DNA of 64,000 nt from Steromphala cineraria (lineage: Eukaryota > Mollusca > Gastropoda > Trochida > Trochidae), in contig OU744731.1 in assembly GCA_916613615.1 (NCBI GenBank), forward strand, positions 18,198,328-18,262,327, given 5' to 3'. Below are positions 26,911 through 37,080 of the stretch, in pieces. The notes below the pieces were generated by a model. That model was not told the origin of the DNA and ran no database searches. It worked only from the letters and a program-made list of their open reading frames with translations. Position 1 is the first letter of the stretch. Each line of letters opens with the position of its first letter. The position numbers were made by a program, and so were the translations under genes.

Positions 26911-27129
26911 TTGACATTGCACTGCATTGTGTGTTGCCCATATATAACGTCATGCTTCTTTCCTTGTGGTGTCAAAGTAGACTGCTCATCACTTAGAGCA
27001 AGGAGAGAAAAGATAAATTTTATAAATGTGGTTGTACATGTTAAAATTGAAAATCGGAAATATTGCCTACTTGAAACTTCGCCATTATTCTCAATTTCTC
27101 TGCTACATTACTGCCCTATCCGTGCTTAA
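26911..27129 (+). CDS. Candidate exon or relic, cysteine-rich module (best-preserved copy)
   Basis: A 72-codon frame is open between stops and reads YITSCFFPCGVKVDC and later RKYCLLETSPLFSIS. It is homologous at DNA level, with conserved spacing, to the modules at 1,500, 5,600, 12,750 and 16,600, where the frame is broken. It begins with TTG, not ATG, so if real it is an internal or terminal exon. Whether this copy is expressed cannot be told from sequence. Confidence 0.3.
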   Translation: MTLHCIVCCPYITSCFFPCGVKVDCSSLRARREKINFINVVVHVKIENRKYCLLETSPLFSISLLHYCPIRA

Positions 27130-30100
27130 CGCACTTGTTCATAGCATATTTGCGACACAGTAATAATCGCTACAGTAGTGTTGAAACTAGTTTGAAATCT
27201 AGTGATTGTTATAATAATCTATTGAATTTATTATGTTTATGTACAAACGTATAAATGAAAATCAGAATACAGATAACAGGTACACGGGTCTTTAACCCCA
27301 TGATAAGGTTTAGATCATCAATGTTGTCGTAGTATCTTAGGTTCATGCACATGCAATACGGTCTTTATTATAAATGCTTAAGGAAGATAAGATAATGATT
27401 TAGTAAACCATCGATATTACACATACAATACAGAGAGACAAAAGAAACTTAGTGAGTTATACAACAATAACACATGAAGATCTTAACGAATCTTAGAAAA
27501 GGAAGTGCAATTAATGTTTATCAATGTTATGTTAAAAAAGTAAAGTATTTGTATCAATGGGTGCAAATAATTTAGATTTTCAGAATTTGGCTTCACTGTT
27601 TAATATGGCAAACTATGCGTGGATGATGAAGATAGTTAGTGACAGCGACAGATAATAAAAGCCATGTCCTGTAAATTGATAGCCGAAGCCATGCAACTAT
27701 ATATCTGCGTATATGTCAGATGATTGATCGTTACTCTCCTAACCTTTATACATAGTTGTTATTATTCTGTACAGCAATTTACATCCAACATTAATGAAAT
27801 ACGGTATTTATGAAACAAGGGTAGTGTTACATGACATAAAGACATGCTAAATATATATGAAAAATAAAATACTTCAGATAACACTTGCTGTGGAAATCAT
27901 TTTAATGATGACTGAATGCGTCGCATTTCGACTTGTTTAAGTCTTTTCAACAGTGTGAAGTTTTCACAACATGGCGAATATATAGGTACATGCAATTGTA
28001 TTTTAAGGTATTTTATTTTTCATATCTCCATTTATTTCACGTTAGACCCCCTTCATCTTTACACCTATATGGTTTCTCTGTGTGTATTGTCCATGCCAGT
28101 TAATAGTATGAGAGAGCTAAATACATAGAATGTAGAGAATAGATATAAATGGAATTACACGTTTATTTTCTCATTTGCAACTTTAAGTTTCATGCACATA
28201 GTGTGGCGATCATCAGGCATATGAGAGGTTCCTTGAATATAAAGTCTACTTTTTTCTAAAATGGATTGGGTTGTTCCCTAGGTGACAGCTTGATAGTAGT
28301 TCGTTTCTTTTGTTTATGATGTTCTCTTACAAATATCTCTTATGAATATAAAATATAAATGGAAAACTATCATTCATACCTCAATGAATTTCCTACCTGC
28401 GTTCAGACTTTTTAATTTTAGGATTCATTATCTTTCGATTTTTTATCATCTGTCATTTTGGCTTTCAATGATAAAAGGATATTACTTTCGCCCAAATGAA
28501 CAACTATAATTTATATTATTAAGGTTAAGTTTCGGCATGCTCTTTGTCAGGCATGGTCGGTGACGGAGTGTACCCCGAAGGTAAAACCAAAGTAAAGGTA
28601 TATTACATCTTTCGTAGTTTTATTTTCGATAGAACATTATATTTGTAGCACGTTCTAAATACAAGAAGAAATAAGAAGTCATATTTTATTTTTCTGTCGC
28701 ACATTTTTAAGTAAATTAAAAAACGAACAAATCATGTCAATAATCTGCATGTCCGTTATTGTCTTCAAATGTATTGATAGTCTTTATGTGTTGAATGTGA
28801 ATAGAAATGGGTAAAATTACATCATTTTCAAGGCAATGTCGAGACTTCTACCATTTTAAAAACAAGTTTTTGTGCCATATTACATGAAACCTGCGCCCAG
28901 GATTTGGTGTTTTGTATCAGGAATCGAAATCGAAGTACGCAAACAACGGTATTTTTTGACAATTACATCATCTTCAAGGATAACTTTAATTCTTGAATAC
29001 ATTTGGGGACATTGTCACGTTTGTAACAAATATACTGAACTACAAAATAAACTTCCTTTATTAAAATTGGTACCAGGCAATGTTTTGAAATTCTTCAACT
29101 TGCATTAATTTTTCTTAGTGATCATCAAAAGAATACATTGCTTGTATAAGATAAATATATGTCCGGTGATCCTAAAGTACATGACTCACATCGTGTTACA
29201 CCATCAATAAATGACATGAGAATGCTATTCTTAAGAATACCACGTGTTGTGTAGTGTCCAGAGATGACGAATTAATAAAAATAAATACCATTGGTATTAA
29301 GAATAAATAGAATTTTAAACAATATATTTCAACAATGAAATAACCTAATTATCATTCTAAATCTCACTAAAGTACACAAAAAATTATATTTTCGTGACAA
29401 TTCCACTGCAAGAGTCGAACCCGAACCCATGGGATGACACCCATTGCAGGAGCTGTTTAATCACAAAGAGCTTTCATTCATTTTCTAAGATAAATTGCTA
29501 AATGAAAAGAGCTTACTAAAACATATATTGCTTTCCATATCTTTGTCTAAACAGCTGATATTACATCGTTATTTACCCTGTACGTAACATGAAGTGATGG
29601 CCCTGTTATCATATCTGATAAATATAGGTTAGCTAATTGTGTTTATCGTGTATCATGATTTGTATCATGTGACATGAGTATCTGTTATCACGACTAACTG
29701 TTCAACGTTGGACTGTTATAACGTGAAGGTGAGGAGTTTTACAAATCTCATCAAATAGATTCAGTAGTTTATGTACTACAGAGTAGCAAAAGCCATGTAA
29801 TGTATTACGTATTTTGTAAGACGATTAGGTTTCTAACGGTCGAGAGCAATTTATTCAGAAATGTAATTCCCGCAATTCTGATGTCATTGCTTCCACTGCA
29901 CAAACAACGTGACTACTAGTTTAACAAATCAAAATCAATGTTTTACTGAACTTTATTATACACGTTCGTAACAATCATCGTGCTAAACACTAAACATATC
30001 CAATATAAATTAATGAACGGTATAACTGTTTACGATTTTGCATATGAAAGAAATAAAAAATTAATTCATATTTTAATTAGATATGTTACTCAGCAGTCAT

Positions 30101-30222
30101 AGTGTTATCGCATGTTGTCAATCACAAGAGAGAGCAAGAGTCCTTACCCTTGTGTAATTAATCGCAAATACATCGAATGTCATTTATCGAACCAATGCAA
30201 TTAAAATTCAGTATTGCTTTTT
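27130..30222. other. AT-rich intergenic DNA, no gene seen
   Basis: Short open frames only. One 78-codon frame at 28,872-29,105 starts with GTG and has no recognisable motif. Confidence 0.5.
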
Positions 30223-31285
30223 AGCTCATCTGGCCTGTAAGGCCCGATGGGCTTATGGCATGGCATGGTGTCCGGCGTCCGTCCGTCCGTCCGTAAACTT
30301 TGTGGAATTTCGACTTCTTCTCCAGAACCATAAGGCCTAGAAAGCTGGAACTTTGTCTAGTGAGGATTATAAATTGTAGCTTTGGTGGCCCTGTGACCCA
30401 AAATAGGGTCACAGGGGTCACAACTTTAAAAACCTATTTTCATCTTCTTCTCCAGTTCCAAAAGGAGTAAAGAGTTAAAAATGATATGTGCAGACTCCTT
30501 GGCCAATGGGGATTCTTAATTGTAGATTTCGTGACCCCATGACCCCAAATAGGGTCACAGGGGTCACAACCTTAAAAACCAATTCTCATCTTCTTCTCCA
30601 GTTCCAAAAGGACTAGATAGTTAAAAATGATATGTGCAACTCCTTGGACAATGGGGATTCTAATTTGTAACTTTGGTGACTCTGTGACCCCAAATAGGGT
30701 CACAGGGGTCACAACCTTATAAACCTATTTCAAGTTTCAAGTTCCAAAAGGTCTAGAGAGCTGAAACTATATGTGCAGACTCATTGGCCAATGGGGATTC
30801 TAAATTGTAGATTTCGTGACCCCATGACCCCAATTAGGGTAACAGGGGTCACAACCTTAAAAACTTATTTTCAGCATCATCTTTAGTTCCAAAAGGTCTA
30901 TTGAGCAGAAAGACTACATGTAGACTCCTTGGCCAATTGGGATTCTATACTGTAGGTTTCGTGACCCCATGACCCCAAATAGGGTCACAGAGGTCACAAT
31001 CTTAAAAATCTATTTTTCTCCATTAGATGACAGTCTATGGCAAATTTATTTCTACTTGGATATTTTAGTGTGGACTTCTTTCACTGTCTATTATTGGCGA
31101 TCTAGAAAGTGTTGAATAATAATAAATCATTTGGGTAAGGAAATTTATTCAGTAATCGTTACATTTGTTTTGATATTTTTTTTATAGGTTTTCTTGCAAT
31201 AGGTAACAGTTTAAATTTTAGCTCATCTGGCCTGTATAAAGCAAACTTGATATGATGCCTGATGAGCTACAGAGCCAATGGCTCT
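30223..31285 (+). mobile_element. Tandem-core repeat element, family 2, copy A
   Basis: The left end is AGCTCATCTGGCCTGTAAGG preceded by T5. A short CCGT/GTCC microsatellite lies at 30,277-30,294, followed by about five units of ~146 bp containing ggtcacaggggtcacaacc. The right end reads GATGAGCTACAGAGCCAATG followed by gctctattttt. Both ends match the longer copy C at 52,895-54,700. Subterminal AGCTCATCTGGC and GCCTGATGAGCT are inverted. It is non-coding and probably moved in trans. The right ~80 bp may be a separate ends-only copy (see findings). Confidence 0.8.
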
Positions 31286-31489
31286 ATTTTTATTAGTATT
31301 CTACAACGATTCCTTCATTAACTGATTAATTAGTTTTCTTTCTTTGTCTTGTCCTGTCAAACAATATATACATGTACATGTACCTCTTTGGGTAAAATGT
31401 ATATTACATCACTGAAGTAAACATACAAATATATATAATATTTTGAGACTACAGCTGTTCGATTGAAAACATTTCATTCAATTTTCCAG

Positions 31490-31766
31490 ATGGCATCGTC
31501 AAAACGTATCAATGACGACATCCTGACTTGCAGTATCTGTTACGAGTTGTTTCATCAGCCAGTAACACTTATGTGTGAACATAACTTCTGCCAGGACTGT
31601 TTAAGGAGATATCTGCAAAAGAAAAAAAGAGAGGGTTTGACGATGAAGACCATCACCTGTCCTACGTGTAGACAGGAGACCCGAGTGCCTCACCCTGACA
31701 GACCTGTAGGAGAGTGGGCGGGACAGCTGAAACCAGGACTGCTTCTAACTCAACTCATGGATCAAG
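31490..31766 (+). CDS. TRIM protein, coding exon 1 (RING finger)
   Basis: This exon encodes residues 1-92 of a RING/B-box/coiled-coil E3 ubiquitin ligase. The RING is complete: C14-x2-C17, C29-x-H31, C34-x2-C37 and C57-x2-C60, so zinc binding and E2 recruitment should be intact. The ATG follows an acceptor-like ttttccag, implying an upstream non-coding exon. Reading continues open past the exon but diverges from RING-family content. The donor caag/gtattg at 31,766 leaves phase 1, which matches the acceptor at 35,154 exactly. Cytosolic ubiquitin ligase function is inferred from the family; substrate unknown. Confidence 0.85.
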
Positions 31767-33301
31767 GTATTGATGAATTCAAACAACGTGTCTTTAAGGC
31801 GAGGATTAGAGTTATCCCCTATGCTCTATTTATGCACAGCCGAAATCTGACAATAAAGCACAGTCAAAATCTAAGTTTATCTTATTAAGGGCAAACACGA
31901 ACATATTAATTGTGATTAAAAGGCTAACCAAGCGTTTGAAATCAAGGCGTATCATATTTGATAGTGCCCAATGTTTAAAGCTCATCAAATCATAGTTAAA
32001 CTAAAATCCATTTAAGCAGGTTCCGTACCGCTGTTCGTACATTGCCAGTTGTTCGATATTTCAGGAATAAATTTATAGATTTCATGTCATAGCTATACTG
32101 TTTCAACAAAAAAATGAAAAGAAAGTTGATTTCAAAAAGATATAAACCCCCCTACAAACGAAACTGTACACCCAAATTCTTGGTAAATGCTTGATAAAAG
32201 AAACAACAGCGAACCATTTGATGTATTTGTTAAGGTATTGTGTAGATTATTCATTTGTATATTCTATTTAAAAGCAATTATTTCAATCGTTTACGAAACT
32301 GAAACATTTGGATAACTTAAACATTAAAGGGGTATGTCAATGTCTCTGATTAATTCGTAGGGCCATTTGGTCGATGTTTTGATTGCTACTGGGATAAACG
32401 TCAACGGGTTTCCTGATAAGGGAAACTGTGTAAGAGTCATTAGTGTCCTCTATGAGCTTTTATAAAAGCAATGATACGTCGGGTAATGGAGTTCATGAGA
32501 CGTTTAATGACGTAATCCGTTAGTCGTCACTGCTCTTCATTTATCGTCTTGTCAAGCTCATTTATGGTTTAAGGTGGCTTATATCGTTACCTTGCTTGTT
32601 TGGCAACGTGGTCCCCAGGGACGATCTCTCGGCGACATTTCAGAGGAACGCTTTGGCCGCGGCTAGACTTTGGCTAGACTTTGACTTGACGTTTTGCTGG
32701 GTAAGGATATCACAGTCAGTCTGGCAGTATGGGTTCTGATATTACAGGTATAGGTAACGGCCCGTGTGAAAATCATTTCTTGGCACGTTCTTTGCTATCA
32801 CTGTTGCAAAGCAGAGATGGATAAAACATTTTATATCATTCTAGAACGTTTGAAAGTGCAATGCAAGTTCTACCAAAGAAGTCTCCAAAACGCAAACAGT
32901 GTTATTGTTGTGGTGATCAAATCCTCTTTCTTAGGGCTACGTTATGATAATTATGATTAATTACAACCGCTTAATATTACTTATTTAATTTATGCATATC
33001 AAGGTGTAACGTTTCGTTTTTAGGTGGGTTTATGATAAATCATTATTCTTTTTATTATAAGGTATTTATGAAAAAAAGAGCTTCTCTCTAAATAAGAAAC
33101 AGTTATAATTTCTTACACCCCTTAGGCGGTTATATCGCTTCATTTGTCAATTGGTTTCAACTACCGTATAGAAGCCGTAAGCTCCATTTGCGTAGGATGG
33201 TTATCTCATAACCACCATGGTCGGTTAAAAGATTGTAAAGAAAGGCAAATAAATGGACTTGTAAAATTTTGAGTTTCAATAAAACAAGAAAGTTTAGAAA
33301 A

Positions 33302-33375
33302 CTAAAGGGGGAATCGAACCCGTGACCTCTTTGTTATCAAGCAGCGCCTTAAGCAGTTGAGCTACCGAGGATCTA
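33302..33375 (-). tRNA. tRNA-like remnant or SINE head
   Basis: On the minus strand the segment contains a good B box (GGTTCGATTCC), an A-box-like TAGCTCAACTG and TTGATAA in the anticodon-loop position (GAT, isoleucine-like). The anticodon stem does not pair well, so I call it a degenerate tRNA gene or tRNA-derived SINE, not a functional tRNA. Confidence 0.35.
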
Positions 33376-33630
33376 TACCACCTGATGTAAATTTTGTTCT
33401 GTCATGTTTGGATTTTTAATTTTTGCAATAAATATATAGCAATATTGCAATACAATTGTATTAATGTCAGTTTTTAGTTCTTTTACCTATATAAGGAGTA
33501 TTGTAAGTTGTCTAAATGTTTATTTCCATCAAGATATGTTTAACCCGCAAAATATATCACTGAAACGTTTATGAATTAATTGTATATAAACAAATGTAGT
33601 TGAAACCATTGCAGGAGTGGGAGTGTAAGT

Positions 33631-33733
33631 TAAATAATAACCCGATTACCTCGGGTTTTGGAAATAACCTCTGCTCTGGCTGCGACCTCCAAAGCTTATT
33701 TTCCATAACCCCTCGGTACCGGGTTATTATTTA
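33631..33733. repeat. Foldback (hairpin) element, ~103 bp
   Basis: The outer arms are TAAATAATAACCCG and CGGGTTATTATTTA, and homology continues inward (acctcgggtttt versus ataacccctcggt). A short palindromic MITE or foldback element in the TRIM intron. Confidence 0.7.
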
Positions 33734-34497
33734 CTACTTAGTTTTTGTTAAATGTTACCAAACCGTTGATACATATGTTTACAATAGTTATTAATAAAAC
33801 TGGATCATATTTCGATGAATAATTACATTTCGGAAAAGAGTTATAAAAAAGTAAAGAGTTGATACCAATGCAGTTTTAAGAAAACATTATCTAATTGAAC
33901 ATATGTGTCATCATAAACGTATTTTGTCAAATAAAAACCATTAGCCAAAATAGTAAAACCATTGTTAATTTGGTGTTTAAAAATATTGCAATTTCTATTC
34001 GTTTGCGACTAAACCCATCATCAAATTAATAATAATCATTAAATGATACAATCTTTATCAATCAACTTTTGACATGCACGAAAATCATAATGAACTGAAC
34101 TTTATCAATGTTAAAGACATGTTAGGGGCATTTTATCTTTTGTTGACTTTCAGTTATCGTTCTCATCGCGTTCGGAGCACCGCTCTAAACATAGTTTACA
34201 TATCACCATCAAATGTGGTACATTGTTCTAGATATCACGCATATATGTGCTATTTTAGATTGATCTTGCTATATTTTTACTATATATTTTTACAAAAATT
34301 GTTGTTTTGGTTTAAAAAATGAAAGACTTTGAAACTGATTTTCTGATTATCTTTCGTAATGAGAGATTGAACCTTGTAAATATTACACTCATGTTGAATA
34401 CTTTTCAGAAAGTAGAAACAAAAATGAATAGTACAATGATATGAAGGGGAAGAGGCAGATCAAGTCAGATGAAATGTTGATTGAGACTCTGTTCTGA

Positions 34498-34575
34498 TTC
34501 GCCGAGGTTGTGGGTTAGAATTGGAGATGCCTGATTAGAGGCAATCAAAATATGTTGTGCACTCAGCGACGCTAC
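34498..34575 (+). repeat. Dispersed repeat shared with 61,577-61,648 (inverted)
   Basis: The stretch gagatgcctgattagag and its flanks reappear reverse-complemented near 61,600, with matching blocks on both sides (ttgtggg... and ...caatcaaa...ttgttgtgca). The family is otherwise unrecognised. Confidence 0.55.
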
Positions 34576-34649
34576 TGAATCATTTTGACTACTGAATCAT
34601 GGCGATGGAATTTTTATATGAAAAGCCTTGTCTTTCGCTAAAAATATTC

Positions 34650-35118
34650 AAATGGATTGTGGTGCATATTTTCCGCCAGGGGAGAACAGAGGCTCTACTA
34701 ACATTTCATGACTTGAGTATCTTCGTTATAAAAAAGAAGTTGAAAATAAAATGCATTTTGAAAAAAATTACTTTCGAAAATATATCAGAGCTGATATCAG
34801 AATACATCCCAGCACGAGAACTTAGATCACAACTTCAGAACCTACTGACAGTGCCACAATACAAATTAAAGTGCTTTGGTCAGAGATCTTTTGAACATTA
34901 TGCGCCCCAAGTGTGGAACTCTCTTCCCCTTGATCTGAAACTACCTGCAACATATGAATCATTCAAATCCAGCCTTAAAACTTATCTCTTTGTTCAGTTC
35001 TACGACTCATAAGACATAACCATATAAATCTGTACATACACATTTTAATGTTGCGCCTTGAGCATGCTGCTTGCGTGGAAATGTGCGCCTTATAAATATG
35101 CACTATTATTAAATTGTA
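34650..35118 (+). mobile_element. LINE 3' fragment (L2/CR1-like)
   Basis: The frame ending at 35,012 contains FGQRSFEHYAPQVWNSLPLD followed by FKSSLKTYLF, the C-terminal signature of many L2/CR1/Jockey-group reverse transcriptases. It is followed by an L2-type 3' UTR (gcgccttgagcatgctgc ... gtgcgccttataaatatgca). All upstream domains are gone. It sits inside the TRIM intron just before the B-box exon acceptor. Confidence 0.75.
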
Positions 35119-35154
35119 ACAACGATTTCTGAAACAATGTCGTCTTTGTTTCAG

Positions 35155-36686
35155 AAAAAATGATAAAAACATTCCTTTGCAAGAGGCATGAAGAAAGAAT
35201 AAAGCTCTACTGCAAACACTGCAAGGAGGTTTTATGTACTGAATGTTGGCGCCTTAATCACAGGGGGTGCCGGGATGTTGTTGAGATGCAGGACATGTTG
35301 CCGGAGATCAAAGGTGAACTCCAGGATCGTAAACAAGCAATAAATCATAAACTTGAAGAGACCAAAGCAGATATTTGTGGATATGGCAAAGAATGGGAGA
35401 GCAACCTAATCAATGAATCAAACATTAGGAAAGAGATTGAACAAGAAGTAAAACATGTTGCTCAACATCTCGAAAATAAAAAAGTTCAACTGTTAAAAAA
35501 GATTGAAGATCACTCTGAGCATAAATGGCGGAAATACAAGCAAACAGTCCTTTCACAAAAGGATAAATTGCAGATGTACCAACATAAGTCTGAGGTCATT
35601 CAGCAGACGCTGGAGTTTGGGAACGAGAAGCAGTTGTTTGAGATGTTTCTATCGCCTGGGATTGGACCTGAAGCAGACGCCTCACAGATGAAGAGTTCCT
35701 CAAGGACAGAATTTCTTATTGCAGATGGAGCAACAAGTAGACTGCCTGGATCAAGTGACGTCACTGAAATATACAGAAGGGAAGTTAGAGCTGACATGAA
35801 GTTTGAACATGAGTTTGACAAGCTGATAGATGATATTGACATGATTGATATAAAGATGAACGTTATCGATCTGGATGCAAATCCAGTACTTCAGGAAACC
35901 ATAGATTGTACGTTAACTCCAACCGATAAATGCCAGATTACAGGAGTTGCCATTCTTAAGATCAATGACACAAACGTCACAGTTGTAACAGATGTCAATG
36001 AAAACAGGGTAAAATCGTTTTACAAGACAGAAAGGGTAGAAAGAAGCAGCAAACTGATTCTCCGCCACCCTCCTGTAAGTATTGCCGTTTTTGATGAAGG
36101 CAAAGTAGTTGTGAGCGTTCCTGGGTCTCACATGATAGTGACACTGAGAGTTTTGCCTGACCTGAACGTCGACTCTAAAATAACAACCCGCAAGCAGTAC
36201 ACCGGACTGGATGTCCTTGATCAACCACTTGAGAGGACACTTGTTGCATGTTTGGATTCTCCTTCATCTGTTGACATCCTCAATCTGCAAGGTCAAGTGA
36301 TAAGATCTTTACCTAACCACTTCATCTGCTCTTATTTCACACATGTGACGAGACAAGGAGCTATCCTGGTGTCGGACTGGTCCAGGAAATCGGTCATCTG
36401 TCTGAACCAGACCTTGGTAAAACTGTGGGACTACACCCCCACTGGAGATAGAGTCCTGGGAAAACCGTGCGGAATCACATCAACCCCATCAGGAGATATC
36501 CTAGTTACCGACAGGGATAAACACAAGGTGATTCATTTAAATTCGTCAGGAGAGTTCGTCAGAGAGGTTTTGACGTCAGAGAATGGTCTGGAACATCCAA
36601 TGGGACTCTTTGTAGATGGTGAAAAGCTGTGTGTAGCAAACATTCGCAAGGGTGTGAAAATATTCAGCTTACCAGAGGTTCACTGA
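35155..36686 (+). CDS. TRIM protein, coding exon 2 (B-box, coiled coil, NHL-like propeller)
   Basis: Two bases complete the split codon (Glu93), then residues 94-602. The B-box type 2 zinc finger uses C101, H104, C112, C115, C120, C123, H128 and C131, the last position being Cys instead of the commoner His. A charged coiled coil follows (about 135-270), for dimerisation. The C-terminal ~250 residues form repeats such as GITSTPSGDILVTDRDKHKV and HPMGLFVDGEKLCVANIRKG, typical of an NHL-like beta-propeller in invertebrate TRIM2/3/56/71-type proteins. Total length of 602 aa fits the family. Probably cytosolic, ubiquitin-linked immune or developmental regulation; the exact orthologue cannot be named because bivalves carry many such genes. 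Confidence 0.9.
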
Positions 36687-37074
36687 TATTTGTTCTTTGA
36701 CAGATGAATATACGAATCCATGTGTGTTTAAAGTTCAAGTTCGAGAAACGCCATTGTGTTTTACTTCAACTGCTTTTCAAACTTTACAGCTGCCTAATTA
36801 AGAAATGATATAGAGGATGTCTATCTTTTCTTCGCTATCAATATTTTATTTCATCGAGTGAGGTAGAAAAGATGAAACTTTCCTAACTCACCAAATGAGA
36901 TAAACATGGCTTTTAAGAAAGGAACAGTTCCGTGCATACCGAGTGACCTCAAGGAGGAGACGTCCGTGTGACGTCATTTGGAACTGCGTTACATCAGACC
37001 ATTGTTGTTTTATGGCATCAAACTCTTGACCATGACGTCATGCATAAACTATTATCACCACTCTGAAGAGTTAC

Positions 37075-37080
37075 AATAAA
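37075..37080 (+). promoter_or_regulatory. Candidate polyadenylation signal of the TRIM gene
   Basis: AATAAA lies about 390 bases after the TRIM stop codon, the first clear canonical signal downstream. Confidence 0.45.

Larger units (their letters stand above)
31767..35154 (+). other. TRIM gene intron (3,388 bp)
   Basis: The intron runs from GTATTG at 31,767 to tttgtttcag at 35,154. Its phase (1) joins the RING exon to the B-box exon in frame. It contains a foldback (33,631), a tRNA-like remnant (33,302), a dispersed repeat (34,498) and an L2-like LINE tail (34,650-35,118). A CpG-containing stretch at 32,570-32,700 ends in gctgg/gtaagg, which could be the donor of an alternative first exon; that is speculative. 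Confidence 0.75.

Noticed and set aside
29400..29460. tRNA-like GGTTCG block on the minus strand near 29,415
   Set aside because: Only a B-box-like word is present; no A box or cloverleaf could be drawn.
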